A stretch of DNA of 64,000 nt from Bradyrhizobium sp. AUGA SZCCT0158 (lineage in GTDB: Bacteria; Pseudomonadota; Alphaproteobacteria; Rhizobiales; Xanthobacteraceae): positions 118,501 to 182,500 of the forward strand of contig NZ_JAFCME010000003.1 of assembly GCF_018130065.1 (NCBI RefSeq), read 5' to 3'. The position numbers were made by a program, and so were the translations under genes. Positions within the stretch are counted from its first letter, which is position 1. Each line of letters starts with the position of its first letter. Below are positions 17,021 through 26,032 of the stretch, piece after piece. Below the pieces are notes generated by a model. The model saw only the letters and a list, made by a program, of their open reading frames with translations. It ran no database searches and was not told the origin of the DNA.

Positions 17021-18207
17021 TGCCCCCCTCCTTCGGCCGTCGCGACAACGCGAGGCCGGCGGGCCAGGAGTCCGACGATGGCCTTTGAACCGGGGATCTC
17101 GATATTGGCATAGGTCAGGTTCGACAGCGCAAGAACGGCCACAACGTACCCCGACAGCAGCAGCGTTGCAGCTAATCCCGAACCGAACTGATCAATCATC
17201 GGGAAGGTCCGCATGCCAACGCCGCGCGAAAAATACTCGATCAGTACGAGCACGAGCGCGTGCACCATGTAGATCGAATAGGATCGCTTGCCGAGCCACA
17301 CCAGCGGCTTGACCGACAGCAGGCTCGGCAGCCTGCGTCCGGGGAACGCCATCAGCGACCCGAGCAGGACGGCGAATATAACCGGCGCGAGAAAGCTCAG
17401 CATCGGCTGCATTCCGACCACGCAGACAATGGCGATGGCCGCGATCGCGGCCCCGATCTGCCACACCGACTGCACGGCCGGGCGCACGGCGGAAGGCACC
17501 GACGCCACCGCTCTGAGCGTCAGCACCCCGAGGAAGAAACTCAGTATGCAGCGCGCGATGCCATAGGTGTGAAAGTCCAAGGCATATTGTCGAAGAACCA
17601 GCAGGATGAAGGCCCAGCTGGCCACCGACAGAAACAGCGACAACACATAGATAATGCGAACGTCCCGGAATTTTTGCGCCAGGACCACGACGCCGCCGAA
17701 CACGAGATAGGTATAGAACTCGGCACTGATGCTCCAGCTAGGCCCGTTCCAGCTCAAATAATCAACGAATCCGATCGCGTGCAGCAGGAGTACATTCAGG
17801 AAGAACGAATAGCCGTTGTTGACCGCCATCTCGGGCGGCGCGAAATGAATCAGACCGGTGCCCACAAGGCCGAGCTTCATCATTCGAAACGACAGGAATG
17901 CGAGCAACGTGACGATGTGGAGCGGATAGATGCGGGCGAGCCGGCGCACGATGTACTCGCGAAACTCGAATGTACCGAAGCCGCCTTGCACGTAACTCAT
18001 CGAAATCACGATGCCGCTCAGAACGAAGAACAGATCAACGAACAGCCAGGCGTTATGGAAAAACGCAAAGTCGATCCAGGCCCTGTTCGGCAGGATTGCG
18101 GCAAGCGGTTGAGAAATAACAAAATGATGGACCACGACGCAAAGCGCGGCGATGCCGCGAACGCTGTCGAGCGGGACATAGTGTTCTTTGGAGCGATGGC
18201 CCGTCAC
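17017..18207 (-). CDS. Acyltransferase 3 family membrane protein, first gene of EPS operon
   Basis: This is a ~396-residue multi-pass protein with the signature PLDSVRGIAALCVVVHHFV and DLFFVLSGIVI. There is no ATG near the N-terminus. GTG 18207 places the signature 10 residues in, as usual for the family. A TTG at 18291 would add 28 hydrophilic residues. It heads a minus-strand operon running acyltransferase, polymerase, two acyltransferases, flippase, hexapeptide acyltransferase. It is the third member of its family here. Confidence 0.88.
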   Translation of the reverse strand: MTGHRSKEHYVPLDSVRGIAALCVVVHHFVISQPLAAILPNRAWIDFAFFHNAWLFVDLFFVLSGIVISMSYVQGGFGTFEFREYIVRRLARIYPLHIVTLLAFLSFRMMKLGLVGTGLIHFAPPEMAVNNGYSFFLNVLLLHAIGFVDYLSWNGPSWSISAEFYTYLVFGGVVVLAQKFRDVRIIYVLSLFLSVASWAFILLVLRQYALDFHTYGIARCILSFFLGVLTLRAVASVPSAVRPAVQSVWQIGAAIAAIAIVCVVGMQPMLSFLAPVIFAVLLGSLMAFPGRRLPSLLSVKPLVWLGKRSYSIYMVHALVLVLIEYFSRGVGMRTFPMIDQFGSGLAATLLLSGYVVAVLALSNLTYANIEIPGSKAIVGLLARRPRVVATAEGGGQ

Positions 18208-18632
18208 GATCGAATTATGTCCGAATTGTTGCGATGCAGCATAGTGCCCGTCTTCCGTTTTCCGTTCAACCCGAACATTAAAAACCGGCAAAGAAAACCC
18301 GGCGCCGCATGGCTGATCCGCAAATAAATACTCTCGCCAGAAAGCGGCCGCATTTTTAATCGTCCTGCCCGTTTAATCGTCTCGCGTGACAGACCCAAAA
18401 TAAATACGCCCCGAAAAGCACCGCATTTTCAATCGGCCTTGTCAGCATAGATGCCGCCGCGAAGGCAGCGCCTTTTAGACCGTCGTGAAGCCTTGCATCG
18501 CTGGCTCTTTGGAAGGCAGATCGATAAATTCGGGAACCTGGGACCAGCCCGGTAGGCCGCCGCCGTTTACCGCGCCCAAGTTCCAGTCAGTTCAGGAATG
18601 GGGTTTGGCATCTGCCGTCGCATAAGGGATCA
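18208..18632. promoter_or_regulatory. Divergent EPS intergenic region with TTTAATCGTC direct repeat
   Basis: This is the control region between the minus-strand EPS operon and the plus-strand polymerase/ligase gene. TTTAATCGTC occurs twice in direct orientation, at 18355-18364 and 18372-18381 (17-bp period), in an AT-rich patch. It is a candidate regulator site. No other gene was seen. The 3' part of the stretch is in frame with the following gene (see that entry). Confidence 0.4.
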
Positions 18633-18761
18633 ATCAGGAAAATTCTGGGCGGTGCGTCCAATCTTGTCGCGATAGCTGTTTTCGTCCTGGCGCCATTTCC
18701 GCTTGGATCGGCGGATTTCGTCTGGATCTGGGTCTGGATCGTCCTGCTCGCGCTCAGTCTG

Positions 18762-20027
18762 TTGACGGCGGATCTGCAAGCCATCGGCCGCGCGGATTTT
18801 CGCCTGTTGCTGCCGCTGTTCATGACGATGATGCTGATCGGCGCCATCGTCACGCTGCAAACATGGCCGGGTCCGCTGGTGGGACGGACGAATCCCGTCT
18901 GGAAGCTTCCGCTCGATCTCCTCGGCGCCGATGTCCCTGCTCGCATTTCGATGACCGCGGCCGGTCCGTGGCTCGCATTCGGCTCCCCGCTGCTCGCGTC
19001 GCTTGCGTTCGTGCGTGCCTTTCTTCTTGCAGCCGATGCGCCCGCGGCTCAACGGCTTCTCCGGATATTGGCGTGGGCTGGTTTTCTCTACGCGTGTTAC
19101 GGCATCCTGGCGCAGCTTGCCGACCCGAATACGTTGTTATTCAGGCGAAAGGAGGCCTATCTCGGCTTCGCCACCGGCACGTTCGTCAATCGCAACACCG
19201 CCGCGACATTCTGGGGCAGCTGCGCCTTGCTCTTCCTGGTGCCCCTGTTGCGCTCGCTGCATCGCGGAGACCGGCGCGCTGCCCCGCCGTCAGATCGGCC
19301 GCTCGCGTTGCTCGGGCACTATCTCGCCACACCAGCGGCTCTCGCTGTCGGATTTACCGTCTGTACGCTGGCGACGGCGATGACGGGATCGCGCGCAGGG
19401 CTGTTGCTGTCGATCTGCGCGTTTCTGCTGGCCGGCACGCTTTATCTGTGGCCGCTTGAGCTCGGTACTTTTCGAAGATGGGCGCTGCTGGCGGGAGCCG
19501 CAGTCGTTGCCGTCCTGGTTCTTCAGCTGATCGGCGGCGCGGTGGCAGGGCGGATTCTCACCTATGGCCTGATCGACGATCAGCGGCTGGCGGCCTACCG
19601 CGCCGCGATCGCAATCGTCGGCGACCATCCGCTGTTCGGCGTCGGATTGGGCAATTTCGAGGCGGCTTTTGCCGCCTACCGGCCCGCCGAATTGGGCAGC
19701 CTCGGGATTTGGGATCGCGCCCACAGCACGCCGCTGCAACTCGCGGTCGAAATTGGCTTGCCGGCGACCATCCCGATCGTGGCGACCGTGCTTTGGTACG
19801 TTTACCAATTGTTCCGGGGCAGCTTGCTGCGGCGGCGCGATCGCTACATCCCCGTTATCGGAGCCAGCGTCGCCGTGCTGGGGCTGCTTCACAGCAGCAT
19901 CGATTTTTCGCTGCAGATAGCCGGTTACGGCGTTTTCTTCGCCGCGATCACCGGGGCCGCGCTGGCGCAGTGCCTGCCGTCATCATTGCGAAAAAACGGT
20001 GGCGGAGCTGTGGCGAGTGAATTATGA
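18762..20027 (+). CDS. O-antigen ligase/polymerase family membrane protein, start unresolved
   Basis: This is a polytopic protein with the Wzy_C/O-antigen ligase core: the long loop contains GVGLGNFEAAF and RAHSTPLQLAVEIGLP, the region with the conserved His and Arg. The coordinates use TTG 18762, 421 residues. The same frame stays open upstream to 18528 and encodes a good extra membrane helix (NLVAIAVFVLAPFPLGS), yet contains no ATG, GTG or TTG. Either a rare start (for example ATC 18633 or CTG 18612) is used, or there is a frameshift after ATG 18598. It is the second polymerase/ligase-like gene of the locus. Confidence 0.78.
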   Translation: MTADLQAIGRADFRLLLPLFMTMMLIGAIVTLQTWPGPLVGRTNPVWKLPLDLLGADVPARISMTAAGPWLAFGSPLLASLAFVRAFLLAADAPAAQRLLRILAWAGFLYACYGILAQLADPNTLLFRRKEAYLGFATGTFVNRNTAATFWGSCALLFLVPLLRSLHRGDRRAAPPSDRPLALLGHYLATPAALAVGFTVCTLATAMTGSRAGLLLSICAFLLAGTLYLWPLELGTFRRWALLAGAAVVAVLVLQLIGGAVAGRILTYGLIDDQRLAAYRAAIAIVGDHPLFGVGLGNFEAAFAAYRPAELGSLGIWDRAHSTPLQLAVEIGLPATIPIVATVLWYVYQLFRGSLLRRRDRYIPVIGASVAVLGLLHSSIDFSLQIAGYGVFFAAITGAALAQCLPSSLRKNGGGAVASEL

Positions 20028-20040
20028 TTTAATTTAAATC
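20026..20040. promoter_or_regulatory. AT-rich palindrome upstream of secreted-protein gene
   Basis: GATTTAA-T-TTAAATC is a perfect 7-bp inverted repeat 26 bp before the next start codon. It resembles the TTTAAAT-type sites in other spacers of the EPS region and may be an operator. Confidence 0.35.
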
Positions 20041-20065
20041 GGCTGTTTTTAATTGCGATTGGGCA

Positions 20066-20704
20066 ATGACAATGCGTTTGGTGGGTTTTTGTCTCGTGAT
20101 GCTCGTGGCTGGCGGATCGGCCCCGGTTGCCGCGGCACCGGCCAGCGGCGGATGCGTGCCGAACTCCTCGCTGGTGTCGGCAGAGCGCGCGACATCCTTT
20201 CTGGAGAACCCGGAAGCGCTCCTGGGCCAGTTCAAGGACGGTCAGGGCGGCCTCGCATCGCAAGTCCGCGACATGCTGATGACCCGGCCCGAGACGCTTG
20301 AAGGCATCGCATCGCTTTCCAAGGCCAGCTCCGCCGATCAAAGCCGTGCGATCGGCGCCGGTCTCGGCACCGCCGCCGCCGTGTGCGTGCTGACGCAACC
20401 GGCCTTTGCCCAGCAAATCCAGGAAGTGGTCCTGAAGGCCGAGAATCCCCCGCTGATTCAAGCCTTCGTCAGCATCACGGGGGATATTCCGACCGAGGCG
20501 ATCACCGGAGCAGATCCGAACGGCGACACCACCGCCGGCGGTGGACAGGGCACCACATCGACGCCGTCGCCGGGCGCCGTGTCGAGCAACAGCAGCACGA
20601 CTTTCGGCGGCGGCGCTGGCGCGAGCACCAGTACAACGACGCTTTTCACGACAGCCGCGGCCGGAACGCCGTCCGTCCTGACGCCGGTCAGTCCGACCAA
20701 TTGA
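20066..20704 (+). CDS. Secreted hypothetical protein, paralogue of 21935-22510
   Basis: This is a 212-residue exported protein with a signal peptide (LVGFCLVMLVAGGSAPVAA-A). The mature N-terminal half contains LENPEALLGQF, IGAGLGTAAAVCVLTQP and IQEVVL. The C-terminal ~65 residues are low-complexity Gly/Ser/Thr. The core aligns by eye with the protein at 21935-22510: both have PxxLLxQ, a leucine-rich helix, IGxGLxxAxxxC and a helix ending in V. The two flank the LapG-like protease gene. The function is unknown. I infer a periplasmic or surface partner in EPS export. Confidence 0.75.
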   Translation: MTMRLVGFCLVMLVAGGSAPVAAAPASGGCVPNSSLVSAERATSFLENPEALLGQFKDGQGGLASQVRDMLMTRPETLEGIASLSKASSADQSRAIGAGLGTAAAVCVLTQPAFAQQIQEVVLKAENPPLIQAFVSITGDIPTEAITGADPNGDTTAGGGQGTTSTPSPGAVSSNSSTTFGGGAGASTSTTTLFTTAAAGTPSVLTPVSPTN

Positions 20705-20877
20705 GCCCCGTGGAACGCCCTGGTGGAACGCCTGGATTGATCGCGAATTAACCAATATCGATCAGGCAGATAACGTCATCTGCGGTTGGATTCAATTTTA
20801 ACTATCGGCGGAACCTAAACCCAACAACTCCGTGAGACACCGTACCTGCGTCAAGAAAAAGAATGACGGGGGACGAC

Positions 20878-21525
20878 ATGAAACTGCTATTTGCACCGAT
20901 GCTGGCGATCGCAATCGCATTTGCCGGTGGCGCCGCGAGGGCCGAAACCGACGCCTCGACCGACGTGTCGCGGACCAACCGGACGGCCTTCATCGAGGAA
21001 TTCGACAACACGCTCGCGCCGCTCCAGTTCGTGAAGTTCTGCATGAACTACCGCGCTGAATGCGATGCGGAAGCCGGCGTGCAGGCGTTGCCGGCCGCCG
21101 ACCGCGCGATGGAAATCCTGCGCGACGTCAACACCTCGGTTAACGATGCGATCTCGCCGCTGCGCAAGTCCACGGATCCGATAGCCGCGCGCTGGACGAT
21201 CTCGCCGGCCGCCGGCGACTGCAATGACTACGCAGTCACCAAACGGCATCAATTGATTGCGATGGGTTGGCCGCAGAGCGCCCTGCGCCTTGCGGTCGTC
21301 ATGACCAGTGGCGGTCAGGGGCATCTTGTACTGGTCGCGCGGCTTCCCGACGGCGACGTTGTTCTCGACAACCTGTCGCGCGACGTCCGTCCCTGGAATG
21401 CCATGGGCTATACGTGGATTTCGATGCAGTCGAGCGCCAATCCGCGGTTTTGGGTTGCCGTCGGCAGCCACGGCCAGCGCCTCCAGGCGAACCGGCTTGC
21501 ATCTGTCAGGCCGCAGCTTCAGTGA
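20878..21525 (+). CDS. Bacterial transglutaminase-like cysteine protease (LapG-like, peptidase C93)
   Basis: This is a 215-residue periplasmic protease of the BTLCP/DUF920 family. A signal peptide ends at ARA-E. The catalytic triad is visible: Cys115 in GDCNDYA, His149 in GHLVLV and Asp164 in VLDN, with spacings close to LapG of Pseudomonas. LapG releases a type I-secreted adhesin by cutting after a TAA motif under c-di-GMP control. ATG 20878 is chosen over 20863 because GGGGGA lies upstream. It is flanked by two related secreted proteins and lies 10 kb from a giant type I substrate. The true substrate is unknown. Confidence 0.88.
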   Translation: MKLLFAPMLAIAIAFAGGAARAETDASTDVSRTNRTAFIEEFDNTLAPLQFVKFCMNYRAECDAEAGVQALPAADRAMEILRDVNTSVNDAISPLRKSTDPIAARWTISPAAGDCNDYAVTKRHQLIAMGWPQSALRLAVVMTSGGQGHLVLVARLPDGDVVLDNLSRDVRPWNAMGYTWISMQSSANPRFWVAVGSHGQRLQANRLASVRPQLQ

Positions 21526-21934
21526 ATATTTATTGATAACTCACGGCATGGTTGCCCTCCCGTGAGCCTGCACCCGCCATCGATGGCTCCAAGCCACAGG
21601 CGGGTTGCAGTTCGTTTCACCGTCGGGTGAGACGCACGCTTTATTGATTATATTCTTATTAATAGCTCAAAAATATTGCCACCCTCAGGCATCGGCGGCC
21701 GCCAAGGCCCGCTTTGGATGAGGGCCGCCGTGGGTCGCCGGACGGACGGCGCCTTTCACTGGTCCGGAATTTGCTAGTTCCCCAAAGTCATGGGGATTAC
21801 TCTTTTGCACTGCACAAAAAGATGACACAGTTCTTTGCCATCATTGCCTTGAACAGGTGATTAAATGCCTGCATGTGATTAAACGCCTGAACCGGCGATT
21901 AAACCGTATTTCCCCATCAGTCAGCGGTACACGA
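21526..21934. promoter_or_regulatory. Intergenic region with triple GATTAAA direct repeat
   Basis: A 409-bp spacer. CTCACGG/CCGTGAG (about 21541-21567) and GTTTCACC/GGTGAGAC (21613-21632, one G-T pair) can form hairpins that may end the protease transcript. Before the next gene, GTGATTAAATGCCTG (21857-21871), GTGATTAAACGCCTG (21875-21889) and a partial GCGATTAAACCG (21895-21906) form three phased direct repeats, likely a regulator-binding array. Confidence 0.5.
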
Positions 21935-22510
21935 ATGAACGGTATGTCCTTGATTCGACGACAGACTCTTGTGGCTGGGTTTAGGCAGCTGGCAGGCATA
22001 GCGCTGCTCCTGGTGATCGCGGCACCATGCCATGCGCAATGCGTCGCGCTGGCTGAGCGCGTCCCCCCGCTGGCCCTGCAGGCGTTCAGCGCCTCGCCCG
22101 GAACGCTGTTGCAACAGTTGCGTAACGACAAGGAAAAACTGGCGGGACGCCTCAGCGGATACCTGATCACCGATCCGTCACTGCTGCCTGCCGTGGAAAA
22201 GCTGGTGAACCAATCATCGGACAAGGATCGCGTGGCAATCGGCTCAGGTCTTTACAGAGCGGAGTCACGCTGTCTCACGACCAAGCCTGAAGCGTCTCGG
22301 AAGATCAATGATTTCGTTCGCAAACTGGGAGACCGCGCGGTCTTGATCGGCTACTCGGCCGAGTCCGAACAGTCGGGCGCGGCGGCACCGACTGAGGCTG
22401 CGAAGCCAGGCAATACTGGTTCCGGTCTGCTGACAGGTGAATGGAACACCGAGATATCAGATCCGTTTGCCAAGATACCGGTCCCGCTCAGCCAATCCCG
22501 CTACAATTGA
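21935..22510 (+). CDS. Secreted hypothetical protein, paralogue of 20066-20704
   Basis: This is a 191-residue exported protein with a signal peptide whose hydrophobic core is LAGIALLLVIAA and a likely cut at CHA-Q. The mature part has SPGTLLQQL, YLITDPSLLPAVEKL, AIGSGLYRAESRC and INDFVRKLGDRAVLIG. This pattern is shared with the protein on the other side of the protease gene, but the Ser/Thr-rich tail is replaced by a short Pro/Gly tail. ATG 21935 follows the triple direct repeat. An upstream in-frame ATG at 21857 would run through that repeat. It lies 8 bp before the tyrosine-kinase/chain-length gene, so co-transcription is likely. Confidence 0.75.
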   Translation: MNGMSLIRRQTLVAGFRQLAGIALLLVIAAPCHAQCVALAERVPPLALQAFSASPGTLLQQLRNDKEKLAGRLSGYLITDPSLLPAVEKLVNQSSDKDRVAIGSGLYRAESRCLTTKPEASRKINDFVRKLGDRAVLIGYSAESEQSGAAAPTEAAKPGNTGSGLLTGEWNTEISDPFAKIPVPLSQSRYN

Positions 22511-22518
22511 GCTTGCAG

Positions 22519-24771
22519 ATGTATCAACCCAGAGACCAGTTCCAGGCGCTCAAGAAGTACGGCATCGAGATTGGCAGCACGACGCTGAGCGTCGAGCGTG
22601 CCGTCGATATCGTGCGCCGGCAATGGCCGCTCATCGCCTCGGTTGTCGCCGGTACGTTGGCGCTTGTCGTCATCTATCTGCTGGTGTCGACGCCGATGTA
22701 TACGGCGAATGCCCGTATCCTGATGGATACGCGCCAGACCCAGGTGCTCGACAAGGATACCGCTATCAACAGCAACCTGATCGACACCGGATTTGTCGAC
22801 AGCCAGGTCGAGATCATCGGCTCGGAGGACCTGATCCAGTCGATCGTTCGACGCCTGCGATTGACGGAGGACCCCGAATTCAACGGATCCGATCCCGGAA
22901 TAGTGGCGATCATTATCGGCAAGACGCTTTCCCTGTTCGGGTCCGACGGGCCGCCCTCCAAGGAGCGGATCGAGCGCGCAGCCGTCGAGGCGGTGCAAAA
23001 GAATCTCAAGGTCGAACGCGTGCTCACGACCTATGTTCTGTCCCTCAACTACCGTTCCAAGAATGCGGACAAGGCCGCGCGAATCGCAAATGCGATCGCC
23101 GACGCCTACATCGTTGGCGCGCTCGAGGCGAAATACCAGTCAACCAAGCGGGCCGGCGAGTGGCTGCAACAGCGCAGCGCCGAACTGCGCGAACAGGCGA
23201 CCGCGAGCGACCGCGCCGTCCAGACCTTCAAGACAGAAAACAACATCGTGGGCACCAGCCGCGGCTTGATGACCGAGCAGCAGCTATCGGACGTCAATAC
23301 CCAGCTCATTCAGGCCCGCGCCGCCACGGCCGAAGCCAAGGCTCGTCTCGACCGGATCGATGCGATTTCGGACAAGGATCTGGCTCAGCCGACCGTCACC
23401 GACGCGCTCAACAATTCGGTCATCACCAGACTTCGCGCCCAATATCTCGATCTGGCGGGCCAGTATGCCGATTGGTCGGCGCGCTACGGCAAGACCCATC
23501 AGGCGTCGATCAATCTCAACAACCGCATGGAAGAGCTGCGCAAGGCGATCGCCGACGAGGTCCGCCGTATCGCCGACGCCTACCGAAGCGATTACGCCAT
23601 CGCCAAGAGCCGCGAAGCCTCACTTGAAGAAAACATGAAAGGTCTGGTCGCCCAGGCCGGCAACACCGGTCAGGCGCAGGTAAGGCTGCGTGATCTCGAA
23701 AGTGCCGCCGATACCTATCGCAACCTGTACAACAACTTCCTCGAGAAGCTTCAACACGCGACGCAAAACCAGAGTTTCCCGATCAGCGAAGCGCGCATCA
23801 TCGGCACGGCGGTCAAGCCCGACAAGAAGAGCTCGCCCAAAACCCTGCTGGCGCTGGTCGGCGGCCTGGTCGGCGGGCTCTGCTTCGGATTCGGCGCGGC
23901 CTTCTCGAAAGAACTGATGAGTGACGTTCTGCGGTCTCCCAGCGAGGTCGAGGACGAGCTCGGCGTGAAATGCCTCGGCGTGCTCCCCGATTTACGTCCG
24001 CAGAAGCCGGTTGGGAAAAAGGCGCGCCTGCTGCTGCCGGTCGATAGTTCTGCAGCGAAGGGCAAGGACGATTCCCTCTCCCATTATGTCGTTGACCACC
24101 CGTTTTCGCGCTACGCCGAAACCTTGCGGAACATCAAGGTTTCCATCGACGTCGCCCGGTTGACCCGCGACGTCCGCGTGATCGGCATCGTCTCTTCGTT
24201 GCCGAAGGAGGGAAAGACCACGGTTGCCGCCAATTTTGGCCACCTGATCGCCTTGACCGGTCACCGTACCCTGCTGATCGATGGCGACCTGCACACCCGC
24301 TCGCTGACGCGCGAACTGGCACCGAACGCCAAGACCGGCTTGCTGGAAGCGCTGAGAGATCCCCAGTCGCTGGGTCAGCACATCAAGCGCAGCAAGGAAA
24401 CCGGATTGGATTTCCTTCCGTCCTTCGTCGTCGCGCGCATGGTCAATTCGGCTGACGTGATGGCCTCCAAGGCGATGACGGATATGCTGGCGACGGTGCG
24501 CAACAATTACGACTACATCATCATCGATCTCGCGCCGGTGATGCCTGTGACCGACGCAAAGGCGATCAGCCACCTCCTTGATGCGATGGTCTATGTCATC
24601 GAGTGGGGCCGGACGACGCGCAGTGCGTTGCAGGAATCGCTGGCCAGCTCGGAGGCCATCCAGAAGAAGCTTCTCGGGGCGGTTCTAAACCGGGCAAACC
24701 CCAAGATGCTCAAGCGTATCGAGGCCTATAAGGGCTCCCACTACAATAGCTACTATGTCGAAGGCGCCTGA
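22519..24771 (+). CDS. Wzc/ExoP-like polysaccharide co-polymerase with BY-kinase domain
   Basis: This is a 750-residue inner-membrane protein controlling EPS chain length and export. It has a Wzz domain after the first helix (WPLIASVVAGTLALVVIYLL), a long coiled-coil periplasmic region, and a second helix near 450 (LLALVGGLVGGLCFGFGAA). The cytosolic bacterial tyrosine kinase follows, with Walker A SSLPKEGKTT at 559-568, Walker A' LLIDGD at 585-590 and Walker B YIIID at 666-670. The tail YKGSHYNSYYVEGA holds a tyrosine cluster, the usual autophosphorylation site. ATG 22519 is preferred over 22441, which overlaps the previous gene. No outer-membrane Wza-like gene is seen. Confidence 0.95.
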   Translation: MYQPRDQFQALKKYGIEIGSTTLSVERAVDIVRRQWPLIASVVAGTLALVVIYLLVSTPMYTANARILMDTRQTQVLDKDTAINSNLIDTGFVDSQVEIIGSEDLIQSIVRRLRLTEDPEFNGSDPGIVAIIIGKTLSLFGSDGPPSKERIERAAVEAVQKNLKVERVLTTYVLSLNYRSKNADKAARIANAIADAYIVGALEAKYQSTKRAGEWLQQRSAELREQATASDRAVQTFKTENNIVGTSRGLMTEQQLSDVNTQLIQARAATAEAKARLDRIDAISDKDLAQPTVTDALNNSVITRLRAQYLDLAGQYADWSARYGKTHQASINLNNRMEELRKAIADEVRRIADAYRSDYAIAKSREASLEENMKGLVAQAGNTGQAQVRLRDLESAADTYRNLYNNFLEKLQHATQNQSFPISEARIIGTAVKPDKKSSPKTLLALVGGLVGGLCFGFGAAFSKELMSDVLRSPSEVEDELGVKCLGVLPDLRPQKPVGKKARLLLPVDSSAAKGKDDSLSHYVVDHPFSRYAETLRNIKVSIDVARLTRDVRVIGIVSSLPKEGKTTVAANFGHLIALTGHRTLLIDGDLHTRSLTRELAPNAKTGLLEALRDPQSLGQHIKRSKETGLDFLPSFVVARMVNSADVMASKAMTDMLATVRNNYDYIIIDLAPVMPVTDAKAISHLLDAMVYVIEWGRTTRSALQESLASSEAIQKKLLGAVLNRANPKMLKRIEAYKGSHYNSYYVEGA

Positions 24772-25558
24772 GGCGGCACTGCCGGCTCGGCCATCCTGCC
24801 GCCTCCACCGCCGGCTCATGCTGGGCGCCAATATCATTCTCGCCGCCGGCGCACTGGTTTGGGCGGCGCGGGTAATTTCCGACATTGGCGATCCCGCGGT
24901 TCCGCTCGTTGCCAGCCGCCTCGCACGCGGCGAGAAGTACGACCCCGCCCTCCTGCGGGGAATGATTGCCGCAAACCTCCCGGCCGCCGAGCGGCAATGC
25001 AATTCGAAGACGCTGCGCGAGTTGCTGCTCCTGCAGATCGGACTAGCCGATGAAACGGTGCGTAGCGCCAATCCGCAGCAGGCCGACACCGACACCGCCG
25101 GCGTCAACTCCCAGAGCAAGGCGCTGATTGCATGCGCCCCCACCGAATCGCTTGGCTGGCTAGGGATGTACTGGTCCAGCATCCGCCAGGAGGGTTTCGG
25201 GCCGCGCGCGGTGGCGCTTCTCAACCAGTCCTATCGCCAGGCGCCCCACGAGGCCTGGCTCCAGCTCATTCGCGCCCCATTGGCGCTGCGGAGCTTCAAC
25301 GCCCTGCCACCCGCCCTGCAGGACGCGGTCGCACAGGATTTCGAGGACATTTTTCAAGCCCGGCTATATCCAAGCGCAGCCATACTCTATCAAGGGGCAA
25401 CCGCCAGTGCCCAAACGAAACTGCTCGACCGAACCTGTGCCGCTGCGGAAACCGAGCGGCTGGTATTTCTTCATTTCGTGTCCGAGAGCGGATTGCAGAT
25501 CCGCCACCGTTGCTATCCAGCGGGTCCCGCGCCAGCCACCGATGCACGGCGACCGTGA
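24755..25558 (+). CDS. Membrane-anchored hypothetical protein of EPS operon
   Basis: This is a 267-residue protein with one N-terminal membrane helix (LMLGANIILAAGALVWAARVI) and a mainly helical periplasmic domain that looks TPR-like. Residues 60-75 (YDPALLRGMIAANLP) and the following pairs of amphipathic helices support this. It starts 17 bp inside the end of the kinase gene, so it is translationally coupled. No family recognised. A scaffold role in the EPS machine is only an inference. Confidence 0.72.
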   Translation: MSKAPEAALPARPSCRLHRRLMLGANIILAAGALVWAARVISDIGDPAVPLVASRLARGEKYDPALLRGMIAANLPAAERQCNSKTLRELLLLQIGLADETVRSANPQQADTDTAGVNSQSKALIACAPTESLGWLGMYWSSIRQEGFGPRAVALLNQSYRQAPHEAWLQLIRAPLALRSFNALPPALQDAVAQDFEDIFQARLYPSAAILYQGATASAQTKLLDRTCAAAETERLVFLHFVSESGLQIRHRCYPAGPAPATDARRP

Positions 25559-25572
25559 AACGACGTTGCGGG

Positions 25573-25956
25573 CTACGGCTTTGCGGCACCCCATGCCAGC
25601 GGTGCGAAATCGTTCAGGCTTCGCTCATTGGACGACTGGCCCTTGAACATCAGCAGGCCGCGGCTCGTGGCGACGATGTCGCCGGCGCGCAAACTGTCAT
25701 CCTCCAGAATTCTTTGGAATGCTTCGCGGGCGACGTCCACATCGGATGGCGTGGGCTGGGCAAAACTCCGCCCTTCACGCCTTCTTTCTTCAATGCGCTG
25801 GCGGGCGGCCTCAATATCGGCAAGCCACTGCTCGCGAGACATTCTGGGCTCGCTGGGCTGTTCCGACTCCGGCCCGGCCTGCGCCATGACATCAGGCGGA
25901 AAAACGCCGCCAAGGACGAGTGCCGCAATCAGGACCCTGCATGATGCTAACAGCAT
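25573..25956 (-). CDS. Small secreted hypothetical protein
   Basis: This is a 127-residue protein with a signal peptide (LIAALVLGGVFPPDVMA-Q), then a Glu/Arg-rich helix (EQWLADIEAARQRIEERRREG) and a C-terminal part with SRGLLMFKGQ. It is convergent with the preceding gene (14 bp between stops) and lies 76 bp downstream of the sugar phosphotransferase gene on the same strand. Function unknown. Confidence 0.65.
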   Translation of the reverse strand: MLLASCRVLIAALVLGGVFPPDVMAQAGPESEQPSEPRMSREQWLADIEAARQRIEERRREGRSFAQPTPSDVDVAREAFQRILEDDSLRAGDIVATSRGLLMFKGQSSNERSLNDFAPLAWGAAKP

Positions 25957-26032
25957 CGGAAAATCTTAGACCAGGAGCCCCGAAAGGCAAAGTCCCGGGA
26001 TCAGCCGAGCGCGGGACGCCCCCCGTCGCGGC

